From IMG/VR virus record IMGVR_UViG_3300008107_000102, positions 25,436-89,435 of that record: a DNA stretch of 64,000 nucleotides, one strand, 5' to 3'. A program made the translations under genes and the position numbers. A model generated the notes under the pieces. That model saw only the letters and a list, made by a program, of their open reading frames with translations, ran no database searches and was not told the DNA's origin. Each line of letters starts with the position of its first letter. The first letter of the stretch is position 1. Source of the DNA: a virus. Shown here piece by piece: positions 1-8,066 of the stretch.

Positions 1-191
1 GGAAACCGGCAAGGTAATATTCCACTAACTCGGGGAAAGGACTCTCTCCCAATCCCGAGCGAGTAACACGTCAGTAGGGCTACTACCCATTGATAGACGT
101 GTTACCGTGTAGAGACCATACGTGGAACACCTAAACCTAGTAGAGATGGTGAAGAGATGGTCCATCCGTGACAGCGGAGGCAAGAGTTAAG
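1..191 (+). ncRNA. Group I intron, 3' part, inside the DNA polymerase gene
   Basis: The core of a self-splicing group I intron can be read directly. P4 pairs CTCGGG (29-34) with CCCGAG (54-59). P6 pairs GTAACACGTC (63-72) with GACGTGTTAC (96-105) and is capped by a small inner hairpin. P7 pairs GACCAT (114-119, R element) with ATGGTC (157-162, S element, in the S-like string AAGAGATGGTCC). An in-frame TGA at 169-171 closes the polymerase frame inside the intron, and the exon resumes near 191-193. The 5' splice site lies left of the window. No homing endonuclease is visible in the part shown. The exact 3' splice site is inferred. Confidence 0.85.
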
Positions 192-192
192 A

Positions 193-1062
193 TTGGCGGG
201 GGCCTTCAGTAAGGATTCTGCTATTACAGAGATTTACGTACTCGAAGATGAGTACCATAGAGGTATACGACCCCTCCCCCTATCGCCTGAGGGTCTAACT
301 TATACTGACCCCAAGGTAGATCAGCACCTAGTCGCTAGTACGTTCCTGAATAAGGATATAGAGAGGCGCATGACACACGAGCCCTGGACTGTGAGTGCAG
401 ATGATCCTGTCATCTCGCCCTGGCGGAAGAAGGGTAAGATTATGAACTTCAAGGTGATATATGGTGGTAGCGCTAGTAGTTTAGCAGCAGACCTCAATTG
501 TGATGACAAGGAGGCAGGTCGCTTACTCAAGCAATACTTCACAGGTTTCCATGGCCTCTATACCTGGATTGAGATTACGGGGAGCCTATGTTCTCGTACT
601 CGATGGGTTCGTAGCGCTATGGGCCGCTTCATCAATGTCAATGAGGATAATGCTAAGGGTATAGCTGGTAAGAGTACTACGCGGCGAAAGGCAGTTAATT
701 CTGTTATCCAGAGCTCAGGTAGTGAGATGCTGAAGATCTCGCTACCGCGAGTAAGGCAGGCCATAGAGACTATAGATGCAGGAGAACGGCGGGCCAGTAT
801 TATCAACGCTACTCACGATGAAATCAATCTACTAGTGCCGGGCTATGTGGCATGGCAAGTAGTTAACTCTCGAGTAGTACCTATCTTGGATCAGGACTAC
901 TATACTGGTCAGCAGCTCGATGAGTTTATGCTGGCACAACGTTATGCCGCTGCTGCATTATATCAGATGGAGAGCGCAGGTAACTATATACTTAAGGATG
1001 TGCTGGGCTCCGATATACCATGTCGGGCTAAGCCAAATATACACCGCTATTGGTCACATTAA
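193..1062 (+). CDS. Family A DNA polymerase, C-terminal exon
   Basis: This is the palm and fingers end of a PolA-type replicative DNA polymerase. Exon residues LAGAFSKDSAI match the stretch just after motif A (compare LAHLSGDPALI in relatives). Motif B is at residues 78-91, with Arg78, Lys82, Asn85-Phe86 and Tyr90-Gly91. The RRKAVNSVIQSSG helix is at 164-176. Motif C is the catalytic HDE at 208-210. Upstream, an in-frame stop lies within a group I intron, so this reading frame is an exon rather than a complete gene; the TTG at 193 is simply where the frame opens. The exonuclease domain and motif A must lie to the left. The TAA overlaps the next start. Confidence 0.9.
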   Translation: MAGAFSKDSAITEIYVLEDEYHRGIRPLPLSPEGLTYTDPKVDQHLVASTFLNKDIERRMTHEPWTVSADDPVISPWRKKGKIMNFKVIYGGSASSLAADLNCDDKEAGRLLKQYFTGFHGLYTWIEITGSLCSRTRWVRSAMGRFINVNEDNAKGIAGKSTTRRKAVNSVIQSSGSEMLKISLPRVRQAIETIDAGERRASIINATHDEINLLVPGYVAWQVVNSRVVPILDQDYYTGQQLDEFMLAQRYAAAALYQMESAGNYILKDVLGSDIPCRAKPNIHRYWSH

Positions 1063-1622
1063 TGGATAAACTATTACAATTACTGAGGCTATATAACCCC
1101 ATGAAGGCCATCGAGGCTTCATTAAGTAACTTCCCACTAACAGACGATTTTGCTCAGCAGGTAGCTATTAATGATAGGACTTATTTGGATATCGTAAGTG
1201 ATACCGGTATCGGTGAGTTTCGTTACGAATGGGTACAGTTTAACCCAATGAGTCATGCGGATATGTTGGTTATGTCTGAGCATATGGCCCTAGTGTTAGA
1301 CTTTGGCTATCTCTATACCTATATAAAACATGACCTAAATGATGTAGCTATAGTCTTAGAGTACAGGGCCGCCTTTAACTACGCTACGTTAAATAAGGAG
1401 AAGATGGATAAGTTCCTAGGTCGAGCAGGGCGGGCTGTGCATGTGCTTAATAGCTATACTGAAAGCTACGCAAAAAATAGGAAAAGAGAGGTCATAGAAG
1501 ATCTAGTCAGTCAGGGCATTACCCTCGACGGTGATAATATGGATATCCTAGACTTCTCTTCACTCAATACAGATTCTAGTGAAGATGATGACGGTAATGA
1601 CGGTATCGGTAGCCCAAATTAA
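1062..1622 (+). CDS. Hypothetical protein of the replication operon
   Basis: I recognise no family. The ATG at 1062 overlaps the polymerase stop (TAATG), which favours it over the upstream TTG at 1050. The 186-residue product has helical, hydrophobic N-terminal and central parts, a basic patch (KNRKRE) around residue 150, and an Asp/Glu-rich tail (SSEDDDGND). Acidic tails like this often mediate protein contacts, but that is inference. It lies between the polymerase and a clamp-like gene and overlaps the latter's start, so it probably works with the replisome. Confidence 0.6.
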   Translation: MDKLLQLLRLYNPMKAIEASLSNFPLTDDFAQQVAINDRTYLDIVSDTGIGEFRYEWVQFNPMSHADMLVMSEHMALVLDFGYLYTYIKHDLNDVAIVLEYRAAFNYATLNKEKMDKFLGRAGRAVHVLNSYTESYAKNRKREVIEDLVSQGITLDGDNMDILDFSSLNTDSSEDDDGNDGIGSPN

Positions 1623-2682
1623 TATACCTCAGTACGTAGCCGCATTAAAGGCAGTAGTGTCCTGTCTAGATAAAGACAGCCCGCGAGCTGACGCATCTTG
1701 TGTGCGTATGACTATAGGTAAAGGACAAATGCAACTGAGTGGTAATCACCTGGGCTCTCATAGCCTAATACTCAAACTACCAGTGCAGGCAGATGATGCA
1801 GATATCCTAGTACCTGGCGGGCCCCTCCTTAATCTAACTTGTCGTATGGGTACACCTACCTCGCTTGTTATCGATATAGAAGAGGATAAGATAGTCTATA
1901 GACTAGGTGCGTATGGTACTAACTCTACTCCTATCTATAGTGGCTCTCCTGCTACTCCTGTGGTACTAGAGAGCGAGGGTATACTAGATAGTAATCTGAT
2001 AGCCGGGGCTATGCGACTCATAACTGACTATAAGAGTAAGGAGAATCACATACGTCTGGATATCACGCCTGATGGCTGCTCTCTTACCCGTCGTGTAGCA
2101 GCTAGTGCTTATGTACAGGTATCGTGGGCTGATAACCCAATTGCTCGTTGGTCTGCTAATCTGACCTCCCGTCAGCTTCAGTTAGTATCTTATCTAGAGA
2201 GCCCCCTCACCTTATCAGTGGGCCGCGCTCCTCGTCGACTAATATTAGATAGCGCGCGGGGCTCCCTCACTATACTCACCGGTAAGGAAGCAGATAAGAT
2301 ACCCCACTTCGATAGAGCACCTGATGCTGAGTTCCGTGCATCAACTACAATCGATACTCGATTACTACTGGGTGCTATCAATTGGCAGAGTACAGGAGCC
2401 AGTGTGGGGCAGGCCATACAACTGCACTTCACTAATAATAATTTACTGGTGCAGGGTGCAGGGGAGCCCGCTTCTATACCGTGCACTATTACTGGTGAGG
2501 CCTCTATTAATCTGCGGGCCTGTGATCTTACAACAGTCCTACGAGGAGAGGGACCTATCCAACTTACTGTTAGAGCCTTTATAATAGGAGATAAGGCTAT
2601 ATCTATACTTCTCCTAGAGAAGGAAGTTAATGGCTTATCTACTAGAGCTCTACTCACTGAGAATGTTACCGTAGTAAGGTAA
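1597..2682 (+). CDS. Possible beta sliding clamp (DnaN-like)
   Basis: About 361 residues, close to the usual 365-380 of bacterial beta clamps. The pattern is of beta-rich, weakly repeated segments with alternating strands such as MQLSGNHLGSHSLILKLPV and SLVIDIEEDKIVYRLG, as expected for a three-domain clamp. It sits between the polymerase and a gene whose product resembles a clamp loader. I do not see a signature motif, so the call rests on size, fold impression and context. Candidate starts are ATG 1579, 1585, 1588 and 1597; 1597 gives the shortest overlap with the upstream gene. A distant structural homologue of another kind is possible. Confidence 0.5.
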   Translation: MTVSVAQINIPQYVAALKAVVSCLDKDSPRADASCVRMTIGKGQMQLSGNHLGSHSLILKLPVQADDADILVPGGPLLNLTCRMGTPTSLVIDIEEDKIVYRLGAYGTNSTPIYSGSPATPVVLESEGILDSNLIAGAMRLITDYKSKENHIRLDITPDGCSLTRRVAASAYVQVSWADNPIARWSANLTSRQLQLVSYLESPLTLSVGRAPRRLILDSARGSLTILTGKEADKIPHFDRAPDAEFRASTTIDTRLLLGAINWQSTGASVGQAIQLHFTNNNLLVQGAGEPASIPCTITGEASINLRACDLTTVLRGEGPIQLTVRAFIIGDKAISILLLEKEVNGLSTRALLTENVTVVR

Positions 2683-2686
2683 CAGC

Positions 2687-2710
2687 CCGGGTTCCTAGTC
2701 AACCCGGTTT
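2687..2710 (+). terminator. Weak intrinsic terminator-like hairpin
   Basis: CCGGGTT (2687-2693) pairs perfectly with AACCCGG (2701-2707) across a 7-base loop and is followed by TTTAAT. It starts five bases after the clamp-like gene's stop. The T-run is short, so termination may be partial. A second small hairpin, CCCC/GGGG at 2739-2753, follows. Confidence 0.5.
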
Positions 2711-2779
2711 AATCAAAAACTAGGTTAATTGTCAATATCCCCAGTCCGTGGGGTCAGTAAATTCTCGGAGTTATAATCA

Positions 2780-3154
2780 ATGTCTACTATTCCTACTTTC
2801 AATAAATTCGCTCGTCAAGGTGACGTACTTATTCAACGTATTCCAGAAGACAGCATTGACTTATCGAAAGCTACTCGTGTTGATAATACTGTCTTAGCAT
2901 ACGGTGAAGTCACTGGCCATAAACATCAGGTTGTTCCTGTTGAAACGGGCAATAACAATGCAATCATCGGTGAAAATAAGGCTGCTGAACTCTTCCGTCT
3001 TGATGACAGCGGCACTCTGTACCTCCGCGTAAATGATAGTACGGCCCGTCTTCAGCACGAAGAACACGGTCCCATTATCTTTAAGCAGGGGCTCTACAAG
3101 ATCGGTATTCAGCAAGAGTATACTCCTTCTGGTTTCCGCTCTGTAGCCGACTAG
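2780..3154 (+). CDS. Conserved small protein of the 'GDVLI...GEVTGH' type
   Basis: 124 residues with a family pattern I remember from phages, actinobacteria and planctomycetes but cannot name: RQGDVLI near the start, LAYGEVTGHKH in the middle, HEEHGPI, and a closing QQEYTPSGFRSVAD. Function is unknown. In those genomes it often neighbours DUF6745 proteins, and one occurs here at 3927. It has its own ribosome-binding site (GGAG at about 2766) and a strong terminator behind it, so it is an independent unit. Its codon use is less CTA/GTA-rich than the replication genes, suggesting separate acquisition. Confidence 0.75.
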   Translation: MSTIPTFNKFARQGDVLIQRIPEDSIDLSKATRVDNTVLAYGEVTGHKHQVVPVETGNNNAIIGENKAAELFRLDDSGTLYLRVNDSTARLQHEEHGPIIFKQGLYKIGIQQEYTPSGFRSVAD

Positions 3155-3179
3155 TACTAATTACTGTAACCTCTACCGT

Positions 3180-3203
3180 GGCCGGCCTAGTGCCGGCCTT
3201 TTT
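3180..3203 (+). terminator. Intrinsic terminator
   Basis: GGCCGGC (3180-3186) pairs perfectly with GCCGGCC (3192-3198) across a five-base loop and is followed directly by TTTTT (3199-3203). It ends the transcript of the small GDVLI-type gene. Confidence 0.85.
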
Positions 3204-3269
3204 GGCAACACTCGACGGCATAAGTGTGACATAATCACAGTTTCGCATTTAACCCTCATAACCTGAAAT

Positions 3270-3665
3270 ATGAATATCATTGACGCTATCATTGACGCTT
3301 TAGATCTCAAAAAACCCCAAGATTACCCCTCCAAAGAAGCTTATCAGCAAGACGTTGTCAAAGCGGTACAGATCTTAATGCGTTTAGGTAATATGGACAA
3401 TCCCTCGGCCGATTTAACCGCTTTCCTAAACTCTATCCTTGAGAAATTACAAGAGGATGAACTAGCTATCTACGATAGACGCAGTAAACAAGAAATTATC
3501 GCCGATTTAAAGCAAGTTAATAGTAAAATTGTTGAACTCGAGCGAGAAATAGCCGACTTAGAATGGGAAATTGCCATCAAAAAGGCTGAAATATCTGTGT
3601 GGAAGCAGGAATTTTGGACAGGGGCGGGAGGCAACGGAAACTTTGCTCGGCAAGTAGCTGAATAA
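3270..3665 (+). CDS. Hypothetical coiled-coil protein
   Basis: 131 residues, with no recognised family. Residues about 75-112 form a likely coiled coil rich in Glu, Lys, Ile and Leu heptads (KQEIIADLKQVNSKIVELER, then EIADLEWEIAIKKAEI). The N-terminal half is acidic and helical. Base composition (AAA, GAA, TTA codons) is host-like rather than like the phage core, so this is probably a cargo or moron gene. The ATG is the first in frame. The A-rich leader shows no strong ribosome-binding site. Confidence 0.6.
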   Translation: MNIIDAIIDALDLKKPQDYPSKEAYQQDVVKAVQILMRLGNMDNPSADLTAFLNSILEKLQEDELAIYDRRSKQEIIADLKQVNSKIVELEREIADLEWEIAIKKAEISVWKQEFWTGAGGNGNFARQVAE

Positions 3666-3926
3666 GACCTTTGCAAGAGGTAACTAGCCACGCCCTAAAG
3701 CAACAGGGCTTGCCTAAATTGATCTAGGCAACGCAAGTAGAGACTTGGTTATGTTAATGGAAAAACAGCTATCTGTAAGCGATACCAGTTGGAAACGATT
3801 GGGACAGATAGCTGTTAGCAAGATTCAGTTAATTCGTTGTTCTAGCGTTTTAATTGTTTCTTATTAATTTATGTAAAGTCGCCCTCCACTATCGCTAAGG
3901 GGCGGGATTTCAAACCCAATTTTTCA
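3666..3926 (+). other. Intergenic stretch with three perfect stem-loops
   Basis: No gene is visible. Three perfect inverted pairs occur in order: GCCCT/AGGGC (3692-3709), TGCCTA/TAGGCA (3711-3730), and a 13-bp pair at 3764-3816. The run of stems suggests a structured RNA or the end of a degraded mobile element. The segment near 3881-3905 (CGCCC...GGGCG) could be a further hairpin before the next gene. Confidence 0.5.
3764..3816. repeat. 13-bp perfect inverted repeat
   Basis: AACAGCTATCTGT (3764-3776) and ACAGATAGCTGTT (3804-3816) are exact reverse complements separated by 27 bases. The loop is too long for a simple terminator and no T-run follows. It may be a protein-binding site, an RNA stem, or the terminal hairpin of an IS200/IS605-like relic. 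Confidence 0.7.
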
Positions 3927-5009
3927 ATGACTTATCTTGAATTAACTCCGGAACATGAACAGCTAATCCCTACCTACAAGGAGCGCTGGATCCGTATGGT
4001 AGATCGCCCCTTCGATAAAGTCCTAGCCCGCCAAGCGGTTACTGAACTATATGCCCTACTCAAGAAGCACTGTGACTTAGGAGATCTCGACTGTCCGCGT
4101 ACTATCTTCACTAGCTCGCCCATCATGGCGGCCAGTATTATTGCTCTTCTCAATAAAGCTGAGGAGGAAGAGCAGAGTGTCGTTAGTGGTAAGAAGACTA
4201 AAACTAAGTTTACTAAGACTGAACTCACATTAATCAAGGAGTTCTTTAAGCGTAAGCCCGCTACTCCTGAGAACGAGGCCGTACTCCAGAAACTCGTCGA
4301 TGCTTATGTTGCAGAGCGGGGCCCCATTGATCCTATTAAGGATAAGGAGTGTAGCAATTATATTGCTAATGGTCACTTCTCTTACGAGTGCCGTATGAGC
4401 TTTGCTGCATTCGCTAACTTCAGCGTCGAGGTACTCGGCGTGACTATGGAGGATTACGATAAGTATATGCTCATTGCTGAGAACTTATCGTGGGTATACA
4501 CCTATGAAGAGTTATGTATTGTATGTGAGCGGCCCAAGGTACATTATACTCTAGACGGCGATATTCATTGCGATGGTGAGCCCGCGATTAAATTCTCTGA
4601 TGGCGTTGAATTGTGGTTATGGCACGGTATCCCGTTACCGGCCTTCATGCAGTGTCATAGCTCTACCTGGGATCCCAAATGGTTACTTGATGATGAGAAG
4701 GGTATGAACTCTGAGCACCGCCGTATCCTCATTGAGGCGCTGGGCTACGAGAATATCTTATCGCGCCTGGATAGTGAGATCATCAGCACCTATAATACTA
4801 CTAGCTACGTAGGTTCCGGTAATGAGTACGAGCTACACATCATCCGTGGTGACTTCGGTGGCGAGGACGCGCATATTCTAACCATGCGCTGCCCTAGCAC
4901 TAATCACTACCATGCAGTACGTGTTGATCCCGCGCACACCTCAGCCCGCGAAGCTGTAATCGAATTCAATAATGGCATAGATCCCGAAAGCTTCGAAATT
5001 CAGACTTAA
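3927..5009 (+). CDS. DUF6745-like protein
   Basis: 360 residues. The C-terminal half carries the pattern I associate with DUF6745: HYTLDGDIHCDGEPAIKFSD, then ELWLWHGIPLP, then EHRRILIEALGYE, ending HAVRVDPAHTSAREAVIEFN...FEIQT. The molecular role of this family is not known. A small protein of its usual companion type lies at 2780-3154, separated by a coiled-coil gene and a structured intergenic stretch. The middle has several cysteines (ELCIVCERP), possibly metal-binding. The stop is one base before the next ATG, tying it to the following gene. Confidence 0.6.
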   Translation: MTYLELTPEHEQLIPTYKERWIRMVDRPFDKVLARQAVTELYALLKKHCDLGDLDCPRTIFTSSPIMAASIIALLNKAEEEEQSVVSGKKTKTKFTKTELTLIKEFFKRKPATPENEAVLQKLVDAYVAERGPIDPIKDKECSNYIANGHFSYECRMSFAAFANFSVEVLGVTMEDYDKYMLIAENLSWVYTYEELCIVCERPKVHYTLDGDIHCDGEPAIKFSDGVELWLWHGIPLPAFMQCHSSTWDPKWLLDDEKGMNSEHRRILIEALGYENILSRLDSEIISTYNTTSYVGSGNEYELHIIRGDFGGEDAHILTMRCPSTNHYHAVRVDPAHTSAREAVIEFNNGIDPESFEIQT

Positions 5010-5010
5010 T

Positions 5011-5766
5011 ATGACAGCGCTATACCGAGCCGTACAATTCAACCCGCAGTGTACCGTATGTAGTCTATCTACTAGGCAGGCAGTGAGTGGTCAGTCTGAG
5101 AGACCTATTAAGGATGTAATACTGGTAGCTATCTCAGCCTATCCTGGTAAACGGGAGGAGGCCACTAAGATGAGCCTCGCTCCCGGCACTAACAATGAGG
5201 ATACTGGTGGTGCCGGGGCCTTCCTCCGGCGTTGCTTATATTGGGCTATAGAATGTGACCCCACGTGGGATGGGCCCCCCATTAATGAGCTAGTGTATTT
5301 TACTAATGCTATAAAGTGCTCCCCTCGAGACAAGACAGTTAAAGATATTCATCGCTCCCGCTGTCGGGATACCTGGCTACTCCCTGAGCTCACAGCACTA
5401 CCGACTGGCGTACCTCTATTACTAGCAGGTAGCGAGGCAGTTAAGGCCATACACGGTCTCGACGCCACTATAGCCAATTACAGAGGGGCTGTCTATAACT
5501 GGCGGGGCCATCCTACTGTAACTACGTTTAATCCAGTAGAAGTAGAGAGAGGTGTCTTCTATAAGACTACTATAGATGAAGAGGATGTTAAACGTGACCT
5601 CGAGGCCCTACTACGTAGTAAGAAAACCCTGCGAGATAATGACATCGATAAGATAGTTAAGACTCGTATGTGGAACCCCGTCCCTGTAGGTAGTATGATG
5701 TGGTACTTCAGGAAGGATATAAATACCATCAAGCAAGAGATACTGAACTATGCAAACACAAAATAA
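5011..5766 (+). CDS. Uracil-DNA glycosylase family 4/5-like protein
   Basis: 251 residues. Four cysteines spaced like the 4Fe-4S site of family 4 glycosylases are at 14 and 17 (CTVC), 103 (NAIKC) and 118. A degenerate substrate loop, APGTNNEDTGGAGAFLRRCL (57-76), matches the family's GEAPG..ED..G.PFVGRAG region, and PLLLAGSEAVKAI fits the strand-helix after the fourth cysteine. TFNP stands where families usually have HPS/HPA, so catalysis may be altered. Such proteins recognise deaminated bases; in a replication operon this one may act in repair or as a polymerase partner. Confidence 0.65.
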   Translation: MTALYRAVQFNPQCTVCSLSTRQAVSGQSERPIKDVILVAISAYPGKREEATKMSLAPGTNNEDTGGAGAFLRRCLYWAIECDPTWDGPPINELVYFTNAIKCSPRDKTVKDIHRSRCRDTWLLPELTALPTGVPLLLAGSEAVKAIHGLDATIANYRGAVYNWRGHPTVTTFNPVEVERGVFYKTTIDEEDVKRDLEALLRSKKTLRDNDIDKIVKTRMWNPVPVGSMMWYFRKDINTIKQEILNYANTK

Positions 5767-6013
5767 ACATGTCACAGAGCGGGCCGCCTTATTCAATAAG
5801 TTGCGCCTTCTGGGTATCAAGAGTATAGTCGTTCATTACTGGCACGATAATAAGCAACCCTGTCTCCTAGCGCCCCTCTATAACTCTGACGTTACTGACA
5901 CGTACATGATATCCGCTAACTTTAATATCGAGGAGACTAAATTGATCTGGAGAATTGCGCGCAATCTACTGCCCCAAGATAATCAAGAAGGACACATCAC
6001 TATTATCGTTTGA
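5750..6013 (+). CDS. Hypothetical small protein
   Basis: 87 residues, starting inside the end of the glycosylase-like gene and ending just before the next small gene. No recognised domain. The sequence alternates short hydrophobic stretches (IKSIVVHYWH, YMISANFNI) with an HITIIV end and may form a small alpha/beta fold. Codon use matches the phage core. Operon placement suggests a replication accessory. Confidence 0.5.
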   Translation: MQTQNKHVTERAALFNKLRLLGIKSIVVHYWHDNKQPCLLAPLYNSDVTDTYMISANFNIEETKLIWRIARNLLPQDNQEGHITIIV

Positions 6014-6014
6014 C

Positions 6015-6185
6015 ATGAATATTAAGAATCTAGCGTACTGGTACCTATTAATTGGGGCCACCTATGGTCTTACTGAACGTACTATTGACCTCGCTAAACA
6101 GGGGTTCACTCCTCTGGAAATAGGTACAATTGCTGTCATAGTCTTCACCCTAGTATGTATTATCTGTGTGCGTCCCTATGACTAA
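6015..6185 (+). CDS. Small two-helix membrane protein
   Basis: The ATG at 6015 comes one base after the previous stop and gives 56 residues. Two hydrophobic stretches, LAYWYLLIGATYGL (6-19) and IGTIAVIVFTLVCIICV (about 36-52), are joined by a charged loop. This suggests a small inner-membrane protein. Function unknown; holin-like size, but no lysis neighbours. It overlaps the clamp-loader start. Confidence 0.55.
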   Translation: MNIKNLAYWYLLIGATYGLTERTIDLAKQGFTPLEIGTIAVIVFTLVCIICVRPYD

Positions 6186-7269
6186 TAGTCTATCTAATGA
6201 ACATAGGCCCCGCCGACTAGCTGACTATGTAGGCGGCGGATTGGCTATCTCGCTAGTTAAGGCCCTTATCAGCAGAAATCTGCATAGCTCGGCAGGTAAT
6301 AATGTTTACTCGGCGGGGAATATATTAATGTGGGGTCCGCCTGGTTGTGGTAAGACTACACTAGCTCTACTATATGCTCGTAGCACTCTCTGTCCTAACC
6401 GTGAGCCCGGTAGCTGGGAGGGCTGCGGTGAGTGCCCCGTATGTCTGGGTACTGATACCACTAATATTTATCATTATACTATCAGTAGCCCTACTGAGGC
6501 CCGGCCTCATATAGAGCGCTTCTTGGATATAGCCTATGCCAGTCCTGTAATAGTAGGGGATAGAGAAGATCAGTATCGCCAGTTCATCATCCTCGATGAA
6601 TTTCAGCGTATCAGCCCTGAGCTGGCATCTCTATTACTAGAAGCCATTGAGTTCGGCCCCAATCATACCAGTTGGATCCTCTGCACTATGGATAAGCAGA
6701 AGCTAATGGCTAATAAGGTGACGAGCCAGGCCATAGAGCGCCGTTGCTTAGAGGTACCGCTATCTAATCCCCCCATTGATGATATGGCGGGGCGTATTTG
6801 TGATATAATGAAGATAGAGCTGGAGGCAGCTCAGGCCCTCGTTAAACTGGCCGGTAGCGCTGGTAGAGCGTGGTCTCTTCTAGAACGACTACTACTAGTT
6901 AATACAGTGGAGGATATCACCTATGACCTAGTTTATGATGAACTGGCAGGTGGCGCTACTATAGAGGGCCGAGCTGCATTCTGGAGCGCCCTAGCCCTCA
7001 GTGATGTGAGAGCCGTCCGCGCTTATATCAAGATGTGGCGACTCGACGTTAATGGGGAGGTAATCGCAGGCCTTCTAGTGGAGGATATAATTAATAGAAT
7101 TACTGGACCTAATCCCTCTATAGAACGATTACTTGCTGACCTAGCCCGCTGGTGGGGTAATAAGTCATACCCACTGGAGGCTGTTCTACTAGCCCATCTG
7201 GGTACTAGTGTGGTGTCCCCCGTACCCCTGCTATTAACTCAAGGTACGGGACTGAGGTGGCTGCAGTGA
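6178..7269 (+). CDS. Clamp loader AAA+ ATPase (DnaX-like)
   Basis: 363 residues. Walker A GPPGCGKT at 53-60, a DnaX-type zinc site with Cys72, 83, 86 and 89, Walker B IILDE ending at 141, a sensor-1-like LCTMD stretch, and ERRC close to the SRC arginine-finger motif. It loads the sliding clamp at primed sites. The length suits a gamma-type short subunit. ATG 6178 overlaps the end of the membrane-protein gene. It is followed, with overlap, by a gene that may supply another clamp-loader subunit. Confidence 0.85.
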   Translation: MTNSLSNEHRPRRLADYVGGGLAISLVKALISRNLHSSAGNNVYSAGNILMWGPPGCGKTTLALLYARSTLCPNREPGSWEGCGECPVCLGTDTTNIYHYTISSPTEARPHIERFLDIAYASPVIVGDREDQYRQFIILDEFQRISPELASLLLEAIEFGPNHTSWILCTMDKQKLMANKVTSQAIERRCLEVPLSNPPIDDMAGRICDIMKIELEAAQALVKLAGSAGRAWSLLERLLLVNTVEDITYDLVYDELAGGATIEGRAAFWSALALSDVRAVRAYIKMWRLDVNGEVIAGLLVEDIINRITGPNPSIERLLADLARWWGNKSYPLEAVLLAHLGTSVVSPVPLLLTQGTGLRWLQ

Positions 7270-7943
7270 TATACCTGACTACTACACCTATCACTCTACT
7301 CAACTATCACTTGCGGCAGCAGGGCATTACTCCTCTAGTAGGACACGATGCATCTTGTCTCGAGTGGGGCAACTTCCTAGAGCCAGTGGTGGTTATATGG
7401 GAGGGGCCCCCCACTATTGATCACGTGACACAGGTAGAGGGTAACACCGCCTATCTCGTCTTCGATAGGATACCAGCTGCATGGGCCGCTCGCGGTACAA
7501 GTTATGAGGTAGACCCCAATCAGTATCAGGCTATCCTGAATAAGGTAGGGGGCGTACTCACACAGCAGGGGCGCCTTAATCTATGGCGAGCCTATCATAT
7601 GGCCCCTCGTCGCCTGGGAGCAGAGCTATTAATACTCAGCCTGCTCTATAAGGAGACTGGTAAGCCAGCAGATTGGGTCGGGCCTAGTACTCGGAGTAAT
7701 CGAGTACGCCTGGGTCGTGGGGCCCGCCACATACTTAACCTAGATAGTGAGGTATATGTAGCATTGATGTCTAATAGCCGCACTGATAGTATAGGTGTTG
7801 CTATAGAGAGAGTAGCTGCCTGTATTAGAGCAGGCGGTCCGCGCTCTACCTGGCTGGCACTAGCGCTAGAGGAGTGGATAGCTAGAGTGGGGCCCACCCC
7901 ATCAGAAAACGACCTCGCCTTTCTTGATACACTTCTGAACTAG
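7257..7943 (+). CDS. Hypothetical protein, possible clamp-loader partner
   Basis: 228 residues from a GTG overlapping the clamp-loader gene; GTG 7266 is another possible start. No motif is recognised. The order of a strand-rich N-terminus (VVVIWEGPP, AYLVFDRIP) followed by a helical C-terminus resembles delta-type clamp-loader subunits, which lack ATP-binding residues, but that is inference from context. It ends an operon; 123 non-coding bases follow. Confidence 0.45.
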   Translation: MAAVIYLTTTPITLLNYHLRQQGITPLVGHDASCLEWGNFLEPVVVIWEGPPTIDHVTQVEGNTAYLVFDRIPAAWAARGTSYEVDPNQYQAILNKVGGVLTQQGRLNLWRAYHMAPRRLGAELLILSLLYKETGKPADWVGPSTRSNRVRLGRGARHILNLDSEVYVALMSNSRTDSIGVAIERVAACIRAGGPRSTWLALALEEWIARVGPTPSENDLAFLDTLLN

Positions 7944-8066
7944 GAGAATCTATCTTACCGAGTGCTGGCTCCTGCCACATAACTACGGCTATCGCATCGA
8001 TTAGTCGCGTCTATAAGGTTACTGGTCCACCTAAACCAGATATACACCACATACATCTACACGAAT

